Positions 8,379 through 14,917 of a stretch of 46,590 bases of DNA are shown here, in pieces. Source of the DNA: Arthrobacter sp. (GTDB taxonomy: Bacteria > Actinomycetota > Actinomycetes > Actinomycetales > Micrococcaceae); NCBI GenBank assembly GCA_030146405.1, contig JASLBS010000054.1, positions 1-46,590 on the forward strand, read 5' to 3'. Position numbers and translations under genes: made by a program. A model generated the notes under the pieces. The model was given only the letters and a program-made list of their open reading frames with translations, searched no databases and was not told where the DNA came from. Each line of letters starts with the position of its first letter. The first letter of the stretch is position 1.

Positions 8379-8840
8379 TCAGGTCCGGCTGGCGGTGCTC
8401 CGGGCACTGCGGCCGAGGAGAAGTGCCAGTCCGATCATGCCGATCGCCAGGACGAAGTGCAGCCAGTTGTCCGCGTTGTTCAGCGGGACGAAGTTGGCTG
8501 CGGATTCCTGGCCGATCACGAGGCCGTAGATCCAGAGGATGGCGTAGATCACGCCGCCACCGAGGAGGTAGGTACGGGCCCCCGACACGGTGCGTGCCAT
8601 TGCGAGGCCCGCAACGCCGAAGAGCAGGTGCACGATGTTGTGGAGGATCGACACCTGGAAGATGCCGAGCAGCATCGCCTCCGACTGGTGGCCGGCGAAC
8701 ATCATCGTGTCGTAGTTCGACGTGATCCCGGGGATGAATCCGAGGATACCGACCAGCAGGAAGACGACACCCACCGCCTGCGCGGCGCGCTGCAGGGTGG
8801 TCCGGCCGTTCTCCACAGTGCGGTTGTTCGTGTTTGCCAT
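8379..8840 (-). CDS. DUF4383 domain membrane protein
   Basis: The 153-residue protein has four predicted membrane helices (about 20-43, 66-84, 90-108, 123-142) and the DUF4383 pattern: VGVVFLLVGILGFIPGIT, LHNIVHLLFGVAGLAMA, and LHFVLAIGMIGLALL. Function is unknown; family members in actinobacteria are often found beside general-stress genes. Start ATG follows AAGGAGA. It is on the same strand as the manganese catalase upstream, only 42 nt away, so the two are probably co-transcribed. Confidence 0.9.
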   Translation of the reverse strand: MANTNNRTVENGRTTLQRAAQAVGVVFLLVGILGFIPGITSNYDTMMFAGHQSEAMLLGIFQVSILHNIVHLLFGVAGLAMARTVSGARTYLLGGGVIYAILWIYGLVIGQESAANFVPLNNADNWLHFVLAIGMIGLALLLGRSARSTASRT

Positions 8841-8882
8841 GAGAATCTCCTTTTCTCGCTACCGAGCGGGTAGGCCCAGCGC

Positions 8883-9764
8883 CTACTCGCGGTTGAGCTT
8901 GTCCTGTAAAGTCCCGGCCATCTTCTCGACGGTGTTGGGGATCTCCGTGGTCCCGTAGAAGCGCGCGTCCGGGTGGGTGGGAGGCGGCATCGGGGCCGAC
9001 GTCGTCGGGCCCTCGTGGTACGTGAACTCGCCCTTGCCGTCCGGCGTCGGGCCCGAGGCCCAGCTGCCCTCGGAGGCGGTCTTCCCGTCGGAGAAGTTGA
9101 GGTACTGGTAGGAGACCTCACGGGCCTCCTTCTTGATCGGGAAGTTGCTCGGCACGGGCAGTTCCTCCATCTTCGATTCCTGCAGTTCCTTGGCTGCTGC
9201 GATCCACTGGTTCTGGTGCATGGTGTCGCGTGCCAGCAGGAAGGACAGCATGTCCCGGACCCCGTGGTCGTCCGTCATGTGGTAAAGCCGGGCCACCTGG
9301 AGGCGACCCTGCATCTCGGCGTTGGCGTTGGCCGTGAAGTCCGCCAGCAGATTACCGCTGGCCGTGATGTAGCTGCCCTGCCACGGGTTGCCGTTGCTGT
9401 CGGCGGCACGCGCTCCGGCACCGGCAACAATTGCCTGCTGCATGTCCGTACCGCCGATGACGGCGGCCACGGCCGGATCGGCCTGGATGGAGTCCTCGGT
9501 GATACCCAGGGGAGCTTTTTCGAGCAGCTGCGCGATCATCGTCGCGAGCATCTCGACGTGGCCCATCTCCTCGGCGCCGATCCCGAAGAGCAGGTCGCGG
9601 TACTTACCTGGGATGTGGGCGTTCCAAGCCTGGAAGCTGTACTGCAGCGCGACGGTGATCTCACCGTACTGACCGCCGAGCACCTCCTGGAGCTTACGGG
9701 CGTAAACGGCGTCCGGCTTGGCCGGACTGGCGTTGTACTGAAGTTCCTGCTTGTGGAAAAACAC
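8883..9764 (-). CDS. Manganese (non-haem) catalase
   Basis: The 293-residue protein disproportionates hydrogen peroxide with a dimanganese centre. Metal ligands of the first half are in place: Glu35 (GGQYGEITVALQYS), Glu66 and His69 (GAEEMGHVEML); the second half has NANAEMQGRL and LARDTMHQNQW for the remaining Glu and His. Start is the GTG at 9764 (VFFHKQELQYN), with GAGGAGGAAA just upstream, matching the family N-terminus. The C-terminal 80 residues form an extended Pro/Gly-rich tail. Divergently transcribed from the 10048 operon; the shared control region contains two TAAGC-type elements. Confidence 0.95.
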   Translation of the reverse strand: MFFHKQELQYNASPAKPDAVYARKLQEVLGGQYGEITVALQYSFQAWNAHIPGKYRDLLFGIGAEEMGHVEMLATMIAQLLEKAPLGITEDSIQADPAVAAVIGGTDMQQAIVAGAGARAADSNGNPWQGSYITASGNLLADFTANANAEMQGRLQVARLYHMTDDHGVRDMLSFLLARDTMHQNQWIAAAKELQESKMEELPVPSNFPIKKEAREVSYQYLNFSDGKTASEGSWASGPTPDGKGEFTYHEGPTTSAPMPPPTHPDARFYGTTEIPNTVEKMAGTLQDKLNRE

Positions 9765-9882
9765 GGGTGGTTTCCTCCTCGCCTCGGGCCCTCCGGCGTG
9801 TGAATCCACTCCTTCTGGAAGTGGCCGCGGAGGAGCCTCTTGATTCGACGCTAGCGCGGCAACTAGGATTTTCGGAAGATAC

Positions 9883-9894
9883 TAAGCGTACTTA
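9883..9894. promoter_or_regulatory. TAAGC-type operator, catalase-proximal copy
   Basis: TAAGCGTACTTA has perfect TAAG/CTTA arms around four bases. It lies about 119 nt upstream of the catalase start and 154 nt upstream of the divergent operon. See the regulon finding. Confidence 0.6.
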
Positions 9895-9939
9895 TTTAGA
9901 TGTTGCGATTTCTTCAGGAAGAGCTTGCAAGGTTGAAGG

Positions 9940-9951
9940 TAAGCATGCTTA
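9940..9951. promoter_or_regulatory. TAAGC-type operator, perfect palindrome
   Basis: TAAGCATGCTTA is a perfect 12-base palindrome, 57 bp from the neighbouring copy and about 97 nt upstream of the 10048 gene. A possible -35 TTGCAA (9925-9930) with an 18-nt spacer to TTAGCT (9949-9954) would place the site across the spacer and -10. Confidence 0.65.
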
Positions 9952-10047
9952 GCTTCAGTGATACGGTCGGCACGCGATGCCGGACCATCACCTGGAGAAC
10001 ACGATGGAGCATCCGCTTTAACGGCAGAATCAACGTTAGGAGTCACC

Positions 10048-10923
10048 ATGACTACGCAGAATTGGCCGCAGGATCCCCTGGTTCCTTCCACCACGGGCAA
10101 CGAGTCGTCCACATCGGACCTCGGCACCCACGAACTGGGTACCACCGAGTTCCGCGGCGGCACCTCAGGCTCCGATGACTCGAAGACCTCCGTCGCCAAG
10201 GACCAGGCCAAGCAGGTAGGCCAGGACGGCAAGGATGCCGCGAAGAACGTCGCCGGCACGGCTACGTCCGAGGCGAAGAACGTCGCCGGCACGGCCGCGT
10301 CGGAGGCGAAGAGCGTTGCAGCAGAAGCCACTTCGCAGGCGAAGAACCTGTTCGGAACGGTGACGTCCGAGGTCAAGAGCCAGGCAGGCACCCAGCAGCA
10401 GAAGGTCACCGAGGGAATCCGTGGGATCTCCGACGAACTGAAGTCCATGGCCGACAAGTCGGACAACCACATGGTGTCCAACCTCGTCCAGCAGGTCTCC
10501 CAGCGGACCGACTCGGCCGCGGGCTGGCTCGAGGGACGCGATGCAAGTGACCTCCTCGAGGATGTCAAGGCATATGCCCGTCGCAAGCCCGGCACGTTCC
10601 TGGCCCTCGCAGCCGGAGCCGGAGTGATCGTGGGACGCCTCACGCGAGGCGCCGCTGCCAATCGCTCATCGGACTCGTCCTCCGACTCGACGCGGAACTC
10701 CGCATCCACCGGCACCTCGTCCGCCGGAACGTATGCGGGATACACCGAGGTCGATTCCAGCGCCTACAGTGGGATCCCCGCCACCGGTCTGGGTGACGCG
10801 GGTCGCGGACAGCACGTCGCGGACTCCAATCCCGCCTTCGTCGATCCTGCCGACGAGTACCCCACCATCCCACCGGGCACGCCTCCCGTCGGCACCCTCC
10901 CGAATGACGGGAGCCTGCGCTGA
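10048..10923 (+). CDS. Acidic protein with LEA-like 11-residue repeats, stress operon gene 1
   Basis: The 291-residue protein starts at the ATG with TTAGGAGTC upstream. After a Ser/Thr-rich N-terminus, residues about 65-120 are tandem 11-mers: KNVAGTATSEA, KNVAGTAASEA, KSVAAEATSQA, KNLFGTVTSEV, KSQAGTQQQKV. Such 11-mers form amphipathic helices in group 3 LEA and related desiccation proteins. A later segment, LLEDVKAYARRKPGTFLALAAGAGVIVGRL (about 170-199), resembles the membrane-anchoring helix of DUF883/DUF3618-type proteins. The C-terminus is low complexity. Its stop overlaps the next start by one base (TGATG). Function is inferred only: membrane-associated stress protection. Confidence 0.75.
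   Translation: MTTQNWPQDPLVPSTTGNESSTSDLGTHELGTTEFRGGTSGSDDSKTSVAKDQAKQVGQDGKDAAKNVAGTATSEAKNVAGTAASEAKSVAAEATSQAKNLFGTVTSEVKSQAGTQQQKVTEGIRGISDELKSMADKSDNHMVSNLVQQVSQRTDSAAGWLEGRDASDLLEDVKAYARRKPGTFLALAAGAGVIVGRLTRGAAANRSSDSSSDSTRNSASTGTSSAGTYAGYTEVDSSAYSGIPATGLGDAGRGQHVADSNPAFVDPADEYPTIPPGTPPVGTLPNDGSLR
10240..10404 (+). repeat. 33-bp tandem repeat inside the LEA-like gene
   Basis: Units start at 10240, 10273, 10306, 10339 and 10372. The first two are almost identical; later ones diverge in base but retain the 11-residue pattern. The recent similarity of copies 1 and 2 suggests a duplication. Confidence 0.8.
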
Positions 10924-11375
10924 TGAGTGAGGCATACACCGGTGGCGCCCACCAGGCAGCACCACCGCCGCCGTCGGAGGCCGAGCAGCGCTCGGCGACG
11001 TCGTCAGTGGGTGAACTCCTCGCGGAGGTGACCAAGGATCTCTCCAAGCTCATGCGCCAGGAGGTCGCCCTGGCCAAGGCCGAGGCCACCGAGTCCGCGA
11101 AGAACGCAGGTAAGGGTGCCGGCATGTTCGCCGGTGCCGCCGTCGGAGGCCACTTCGTCCTTCTCTTCCTGTCCCTGGCGCTCATGTGGGGCCTCGGTGC
11201 CCTGATGCCCCTCGGGTGGGCCGCCGTGATCGTCGCCGTCCTCTGGGGCATCATCGCCGCAGTGCTGGCACTTCTCGGCAAGAAGGAAATGAAGCAGGTC
11301 AAGGGCCTTCCGCAGACCGCGGAGACCATCAAAGAGATTCCGCCGACACTGAAACCAGGTGAGCAGACACGATGA
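10923..11375 (+). CDS. Holin-X family (phage holin superfamily III-like) membrane protein
   Basis: The 150-residue protein has an amphipathic segment (VGELLAEVTKDLSKLMRQEVALAKAEATESAKNAG in part, about 28-62) followed by two membrane helices (about 65-92 and 97-120), the arrangement of the actinobacterial Holin-X family. It is chromosomal and there are no phage genes nearby, so the name reflects fold and not lysis. It overlaps gene 1 by one base and gene 3 by four (ATGA), so the three proteins are made together, probably as one membrane-associated stress complex. Confidence 0.88.
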   Translation: MSEAYTGGAHQAAPPPPSEAEQRSATSSVGELLAEVTKDLSKLMRQEVALAKAEATESAKNAGKGAGMFAGAAVGGHFVLLFLSLALMWGLGALMPLGWAAVIVAVLWGIIAAVLALLGKKEMKQVKGLPQTAETIKEIPPTLKPGEQTR

Positions 11376-12079
11376 GCCAGACACCAGATGAGATCCGCGC
11401 AGATATCGAACGTACCCGCCAGGAGCTGGGTACCGACGTCGATGCGATCGCGGACAAAGTCAATCCCTCGAATATCGCGCACCGCCAGACCGAGAAGGTC
11501 AAAACCAGTTTCAGCAACGTGAAGGAGACCGTCATGGGCAAAGCCGAGGACGTCAAGGATGCTGTCGTGGGAAAAGCGGAGGACGTGAAGGGTAACGTCC
11601 AGGACAAGGCCGGGCGCGCGAAGGACAAGGTAGGCAACGCCCAGTCGTCGGCGAACGGCACGGCGAAGGACAAGCTCCACAATGCTGGCCAGGCAGTCCA
11701 CGGCGCACCCAACCAGCTGGGCACCAAGGCCGCAGGGAACCCCCTCGCCGCCGGACTGATCGCCTTCGGTGCCGGTCTCCTGATCTCCTCGTTGATCCCG
11801 GCGAGCGAGAAGGAGCGCCAGGCTGCTTCACAGCTCCAGGAGCAGGCGGCCCCCCTCAAGGAAAAGGTCACCGAGGCTGCCAAGCAGGTCGCTGACGAGG
11901 TCAGGGAGCCCGTCCAGGACGCCGTACAGTCCGTCAAGGAGTCCGCCACCGATTCCGTCCAGACCGTCAAGGACGAGGGCGAGCACGCCGTCGGTGAGGT
12001 CAAGGAACAGGGCCAGCAGGCTGCCGGAGACGTGAAGAGCAGCGCACAGGACGCCAAGTCCAACGTCAAGCAGAGCTGA
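11372..12079 (+). CDS. DUF3618 protein with LEA-like 11-residue repeats
   Basis: The 235-residue protein begins with the DUF3618 motif PDEIRADIERTRQELGTDVDAI. Residues about 51-93 are 11-mers (KETVMGKAEDV, KDAVVGKAEDV, KGNVQDKAGRA, KDKVGNAQSSA). A membrane segment follows (NPLAAGLIAFGAGLLISSLI, about 123-142), and the C-terminus returns to 11-mers (VQDAVQSVKES, ATDSVQTVKDE, GEHAVGEVKEQ, GQQAAGDVKSS). This resembles a membrane-anchored group 3 LEA-like protein. It is the last gene of the 10048 operon, followed by a strong hairpin. Confidence 0.85.
   Translation: MSQTPDEIRADIERTRQELGTDVDAIADKVNPSNIAHRQTEKVKTSFSNVKETVMGKAEDVKDAVVGKAEDVKGNVQDKAGRAKDKVGNAQSSANGTAKDKLHNAGQAVHGAPNQLGTKAAGNPLAAGLIAFGAGLLISSLIPASEKERQAASQLQEQAAPLKEKVTEAAKQVADEVREPVQDAVQSVKESATDSVQTVKDEGEHAVGEVKEQGQQAAGDVKSSAQDAKSNVKQS
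11522..11653 (+). repeat. 33-bp tandem repeat inside the DUF3618 gene
   Basis: Units begin at 11522, 11555, 11588 and 11621, each coding for one 11-residue LEA-like motif starting with Lys. The same period as in the 10048 gene. Confidence 0.75.
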
Positions 12080-12130
12080 TTCGGCGGGCTAACTAGAGAA
12101 CGACGAGGTCCCGGTACATCACGGCTCCGG

Positions 12131-12172
12131 CGGTCGTTGCAACACCCAGGTTTTTCGGGGTTGCAACGACCG
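12131..12172. terminator. Strong hairpin after the stress operon
   Basis: CGGTCGTTGCAAC (12131-12143) pairs perfectly with 12160-12172 over 13 bp with a 16-nt loop, followed by TTTCGT. It lies 51 nt past the DUF3618 stop and 75 nt past the convergent isochorismatase stop, so it can serve both. Confidence 0.8.
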
Positions 12173-12247
12173 TTTCGTCGTGGGCGGAGGGTGGAGACCG
12201 GTGTTAAAGGGCCGGGCCCGCTCAAAAGGTCCGGCGTGGTCGATCCG

Positions 12248-12856
12248 TCAGTCCGAGCTCCTCCGGAGGAGCGCCTCTACCTCTGCACGCCCAATGATCG
12301 GCTGCCGGTACTCATCGGAGAGAATCTCGAGCATCGCAGTGGCATAGCGTTCGTTCGTGCTACCGATCGCATCAGCGGCGTAGCTGACGCGGAAGTCATG
12401 GGCGAAGGCGTCCGCTCCGGTGTGCGCCACGCAGTTGTGGGTGGCGACTCCAGCAAGAATGAGCCGCTCCACGCTCAACGACCTCAGGCGGTCTGCGAGG
12501 TCCGTGCCGAAGAACGCACTGTCACGTGTCTTGGTGACCGTCTCCAGCTCTTCGACCTGCAGTCCGTCAACCGTGTCGGCCTGGTGCGTACCCGTGAAAA
12601 TGAAGCCCTGATCGTCGTCCAGCATCGAGGTGGTCCAGGTGGACCGATCAGGGAGGTGTTCCGTGCGCGCCACCAGGACGGGCACGCCGTTCCGCCGAGC
12701 CGCAGCGATGAGGTCGTTGCAGGCCGCCACGAGCGACGCCTGACGGGCGGCGAGGGTCTCGTCCTCGAAGAACGCATTCTGCATATCGATGATGATCAGC
12801 GCTGTGCTGCCCGACGTCGGGTTCAGTTCCGGTGTCGGTTCATCCGAGCGTGGCAT
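12248..12856 (-). CDS. Isochorismatase-family cysteine hydrolase
   Basis: The 202-residue protein has the catalytic triad of the family: Asp24 (LIIIDMQNAFF), Lys109 (VTKTRDSAFFGTDL) and Cys142 (AGVATHNCVAHTGADAF). Members include nicotinamidases, N-carbamoyl hydrolases and isochorismatases; substrate cannot be chosen. No obvious operon partner. It is divergent from the PRC-barrel gene across a 504-base gap. Confidence 0.92.
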   Translation of the reverse strand: MPRSDEPTPELNPTSGSTALIIIDMQNAFFEDETLAARQASLVAACNDLIAAARRNGVPVLVARTEHLPDRSTWTTSMLDDDQGFIFTGTHQADTVDGLQVEELETVTKTRDSAFFGTDLADRLRSLSVERLILAGVATHNCVAHTGADAFAHDFRVSYAADAIGSTNERYATAMLEILSDEYRQPIIGRAEVEALLRRSSD

Positions 12857-13158
12857 CCAGCTCCCTTGCAGCGCTCGTCGGACGCTCGACCAGAGGCTTG
12901 CTCGGTAAGGGTGGTAGTGCTTGCATTGCGGCCTTCCGCGGGGTTTGCTGAGCCGGCCCCTGAAGCTTCGGGATCCACGGAGTCGAACCTTCCGAGGTGA
13001 GAATCAGCACAGGTCGATCAGGGTGGACCGCGATCACGCCTGCATGAGTACCTACGGCCCGGCTTCCACAGGGAACCGTGCTTCCGAAAAATCAGGGGTA
13101 TCGGCCGGTGTCTGGACCTGCCTCCCACGATACAGAAGCAGTCCGGACCACGTAAACA

Positions 13159-13189
13159 CCGTCCTGTCCTGGAGCACAGAACAGGACGG
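13159..13189. other. Unassigned 9-bp hairpin
   Basis: CCGTCCTGT (13159-13167) pairs with ACAGGACGG (13181-13189) around 13 nt. It is far from either gene's 3' end, so it is not an obvious terminator; it could be part of a 5' leader or a small RNA. Confidence 0.4.
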
Positions 13190-13228
13190 GCAGGGGACCC
13201 TGGATGGGCCAATTTCGACATCGAACGC

Positions 13229-13263
13229 TAAGCACGCTTTCAATTGGGTACTAAGTGTGCTTA
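13229..13263. promoter_or_regulatory. Pair of TAAGC-type operators at the PRC-barrel promoter
   Basis: TAAGCACGCTTT (13229-13240) and TAAGTGTGCTTA (13252-13263) are spaced 23 bp apart, about two helical turns. A possible promoter, TTCAAT (13239-13244) and TACTCT (13262-13267) with a 17-nt spacer, overlaps both copies, which is the geometry of a repressor site. Confidence 0.65.
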
Positions 13264-13360
13264 CTCTAGAGGCCGGTGGTTCGCAGGAGCTTCGGCTCTG
13301 AAGGAACCTCAGCCGAGAATTCCACACCCTCGAAGTGAGATTACTCAGAAGGAGAAGGAA

Positions 13361-14248
13361 ATGATTACTCAGGAAAACATCGACACCCTGCTCGGCAACG
13401 GCGGCAACGTCCTCGGCTCTGACGGCGAGAAGATCGGCTCGGTCGGCCAGGTCTACCTGGACGACCAGACCGGCGAGCCCAGCTGGGTCACCGCCAAGAC
13501 AGGCCTCTTCGGCACCTCCGAGTCCTTCGTCCCCCTTCAGGGTGCGGACGTCGAGGGCAACGACGTGCGGGTTCCCTACACCAAGCAGCACGTGAAGGAC
13601 GCCCCGAGGATCGAGTCCGACGGCAACCTCAGCCCCGAGGAAGAGGATCGCCTCTACAGCCACTACGAGATCGGCGGCGGAACCGGCAACTACACCGAGA
13701 CCACCACCGGTACCACGGGCAACACCACGGGTACCGTCGGCCACGGCGAGCGCGACGTCAACCTCGATGCAGCAGCCGCGGGGCGTACGACGGCAGGGGT
13801 CGGAACCTCCTCGGACAACGACCGCAACGCAGTGGGCCGCGATACCTCGGGTCCCACCACGGACGACGCGATGACCCGCTCGGAAGAGCAGCTCCGCGTC
13901 GGAACCGAGCGTCGCGAGGCCGGCCGTGCGCGTATGCGCAAGTACGTCACCACGGAGAACGTCACCAAGACCGTTCCTGTCAGCCACGAAGAGGTGCGCG
14001 TCGAGCGCGAGCCCATCACCGAGGCGAACCGCGGCGACGCGTACGACGGCCCCGCGATCAGCGAGGAAGAGCACGAGGTGACTCTTACCGAAGAGCGCCC
14101 CGTGGTCGACAAGGAAGCCGTTCCCGTCGAGCGTGTTCGACTCGACAAGGAGACCGTCACCTCGAACGAGACGGTCAGCGCGGATGTCCGCAAGGAAGAG
14201 ATTGAGGTCGAGGGCGTAGACGACAAGCGCCGGGGCACCAACTCCTAA
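13361..14248 (+). CDS. PRC-barrel and YsnF/DUF2382 domain protein
   Basis: The 295-residue protein starts at the ATG after AAGGAGAAGG. Residues about 1-85 form a PRC barrel (DGEKIGSVGQVYLDDQTGEP, then FVPLQGADVEGNDVRVPY). A Gly/Thr linker follows, and residues about 170-290 form a YsnF/DUF2382 domain with its paired motifs (EEQLRVGTERREAGRARMRKY, EEVRVEREPI, EEEHEVTLTEERPVV, VPVERVRLDKETV). YsnF-type proteins are general-stress proteins of unknown biochemistry. Two TAAGC-type elements lie in its promoter, and the MarR gene follows on the same strand. Confidence 0.92.
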   Translation: MITQENIDTLLGNGGNVLGSDGEKIGSVGQVYLDDQTGEPSWVTAKTGLFGTSESFVPLQGADVEGNDVRVPYTKQHVKDAPRIESDGNLSPEEEDRLYSHYEIGGGTGNYTETTTGTTGNTTGTVGHGERDVNLDAAAAGRTTAGVGTSSDNDRNAVGRDTSGPTTDDAMTRSEEQLRVGTERREAGRARMRKYVTTENVTKTVPVSHEEVRVEREPITEANRGDAYDGPAISEEEHEVTLTEERPVVDKEAVPVERVRLDKETVTSNETVSADVRKEEIEVEGVDDKRRGTNS

Positions 14249-14257
14249 AGAAACATC

Positions 14258-14297
14258 GCAATGGCGGGCTCGGGGCACACTCCGGGTCCGCCATTGC
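14258..14297 (+). terminator. Hairpin after the PRC-barrel gene
   Basis: GCAATGGCGG (14258-14267) pairs with CCGCCATTGC (14288-14297) over 10 bp with a 20-nt loop, starting 10 nt past the stop codon. No U-run is visible. Confidence 0.6.
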
Positions 14298-14403
14298 CGT
14301 CTGTGGTGGACCTGCTTCCTCCGGGCGCGGCCCATGAGCCTCCGGATCCCGGCGCACGTTCGTCCTCAAGAACCAATTCATTGCCCACTGTGCAAGAAAA
14401 TGC

Positions 14404-14415
14404 TAAGCAAGCTGT
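14404..14415. promoter_or_regulatory. Partial TAAGC-type operator before the MarR gene
   Basis: TAAGCAAGCTGT keeps the left arm and the GCT of the right arm, 80 nt upstream of the MarR start. With TTGCCC (14381-14386) as -35 the element would sit at the -10. This is consistent with weak autoregulation. Confidence 0.45.
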
Positions 14416-14494
14416 CTATTCCGGGCAAAGGTGTCTAGAGTGGATAACAGAGACAAACACCACCGCGTACAACCAAGGGGAAGGACACGCCATC

Positions 14495-14917
14495 GTGCCG
14501 GAGTTGAACGATTGGTCGACCAGCCGCCTACTGACCACCGCGGCCCGGATCGTCGAGCACTCGTGGAACGAGAAGCTCCTGAGCATCGGCATCACGCACG
14601 CGGGCCTCACCACGCTGGGCGTACTCGAACGGGAGGGTACCCTCACCGGTGTCCGGTTGGCGCAGTTGGTCCACGTGCAGGCGCAGACCGTGGGCCGTAC
14701 CCTCGACCGGTTGGAGAAGCGGGGCCTGGTGACCCGCCTGCGCAACACTGCGGACCGTCGCAGCCAGCGCATCACCATCACCTCCGCCGGTCAGAAGGCC
14801 CTGGAGCGTGCGAAGAACATCGAGCACGAACTGATGGCCGAGGACGGCCTCGCCTCGGAGGACCTTCGTGATCGCCTGAAGACGGTCATCAACGAACTCG
14901 GCCCGAAGAAGGACTAG
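14495..14917 (+). CDS. MarR-family transcriptional regulator (candidate regulator of the stress island)
   Basis: The 140-residue winged-helix protein begins at GTG (VPELNDWSTSRLL) with GGGAAGGA upstream. The MarR core is clear: HAGLTTLGVLEREGTLTGVRLA, recognition helix HVQAQTVGRTLDRLEKRGLV, and the wing RLRNTADRRSQRITIT. No cysteine occurs, so an OhrR-type thiol switch is not available; ligand or other control would be needed. It shares roughly 60 percent identity by eye with the MarR at 34212. Its own promoter and those of the adjacent stress genes carry TAAGC-type elements. Its stop codon overlaps the convergent dnaB stop in the palindrome CTAG. Confidence 0.92.
   Translation: MPELNDWSTSRLLTTAARIVEHSWNEKLLSIGITHAGLTTLGVLEREGTLTGVRLAQLVHVQAQTVGRTLDRLEKRGLVTRLRNTADRRSQRITITSAGQKALERAKNIEHELMAEDGLASEDLRDRLKTVINELGPKKD

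Larger units (their letters stand above)
12857..13360. promoter_or_regulatory. Long divergent regulatory region before the PRC-barrel gene
   Basis: No supported gene lies in these 504 bases. The region contains a 9-bp hairpin at 13159-13189 and two TAAGC-type elements at 13229-13263 with an overlapping candidate promoter. A short tRNA T-loop-like stretch near 12979-12991 has no supporting structure. Confidence 0.6.

Noticed and set aside
10240..10404. CRISPR-like array
   Set aside because: The 33-bp repeats are contiguous without spacers and stay in the coding frame; they encode 11-residue motifs.
10923..11375. Possible prophage remnant because of the holin-family name
   Set aside because: The Holin-X family is common on actinobacterial chromosomes beside DUF3618 genes, and no other phage gene is in the window.
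12979..12991. tRNA T-loop-like AAGGTTCGACTCC on the minus strand
   Set aside because: No acceptor, D or anticodon arms can be drawn around it, and the expected 5-bp T stem does not pair.
13052..14335. 427-codon minus-strand open frame
   Set aside because: It is antisense to the PRC-barrel/YsnF gene, whose domains and ribosome binding site are clear.
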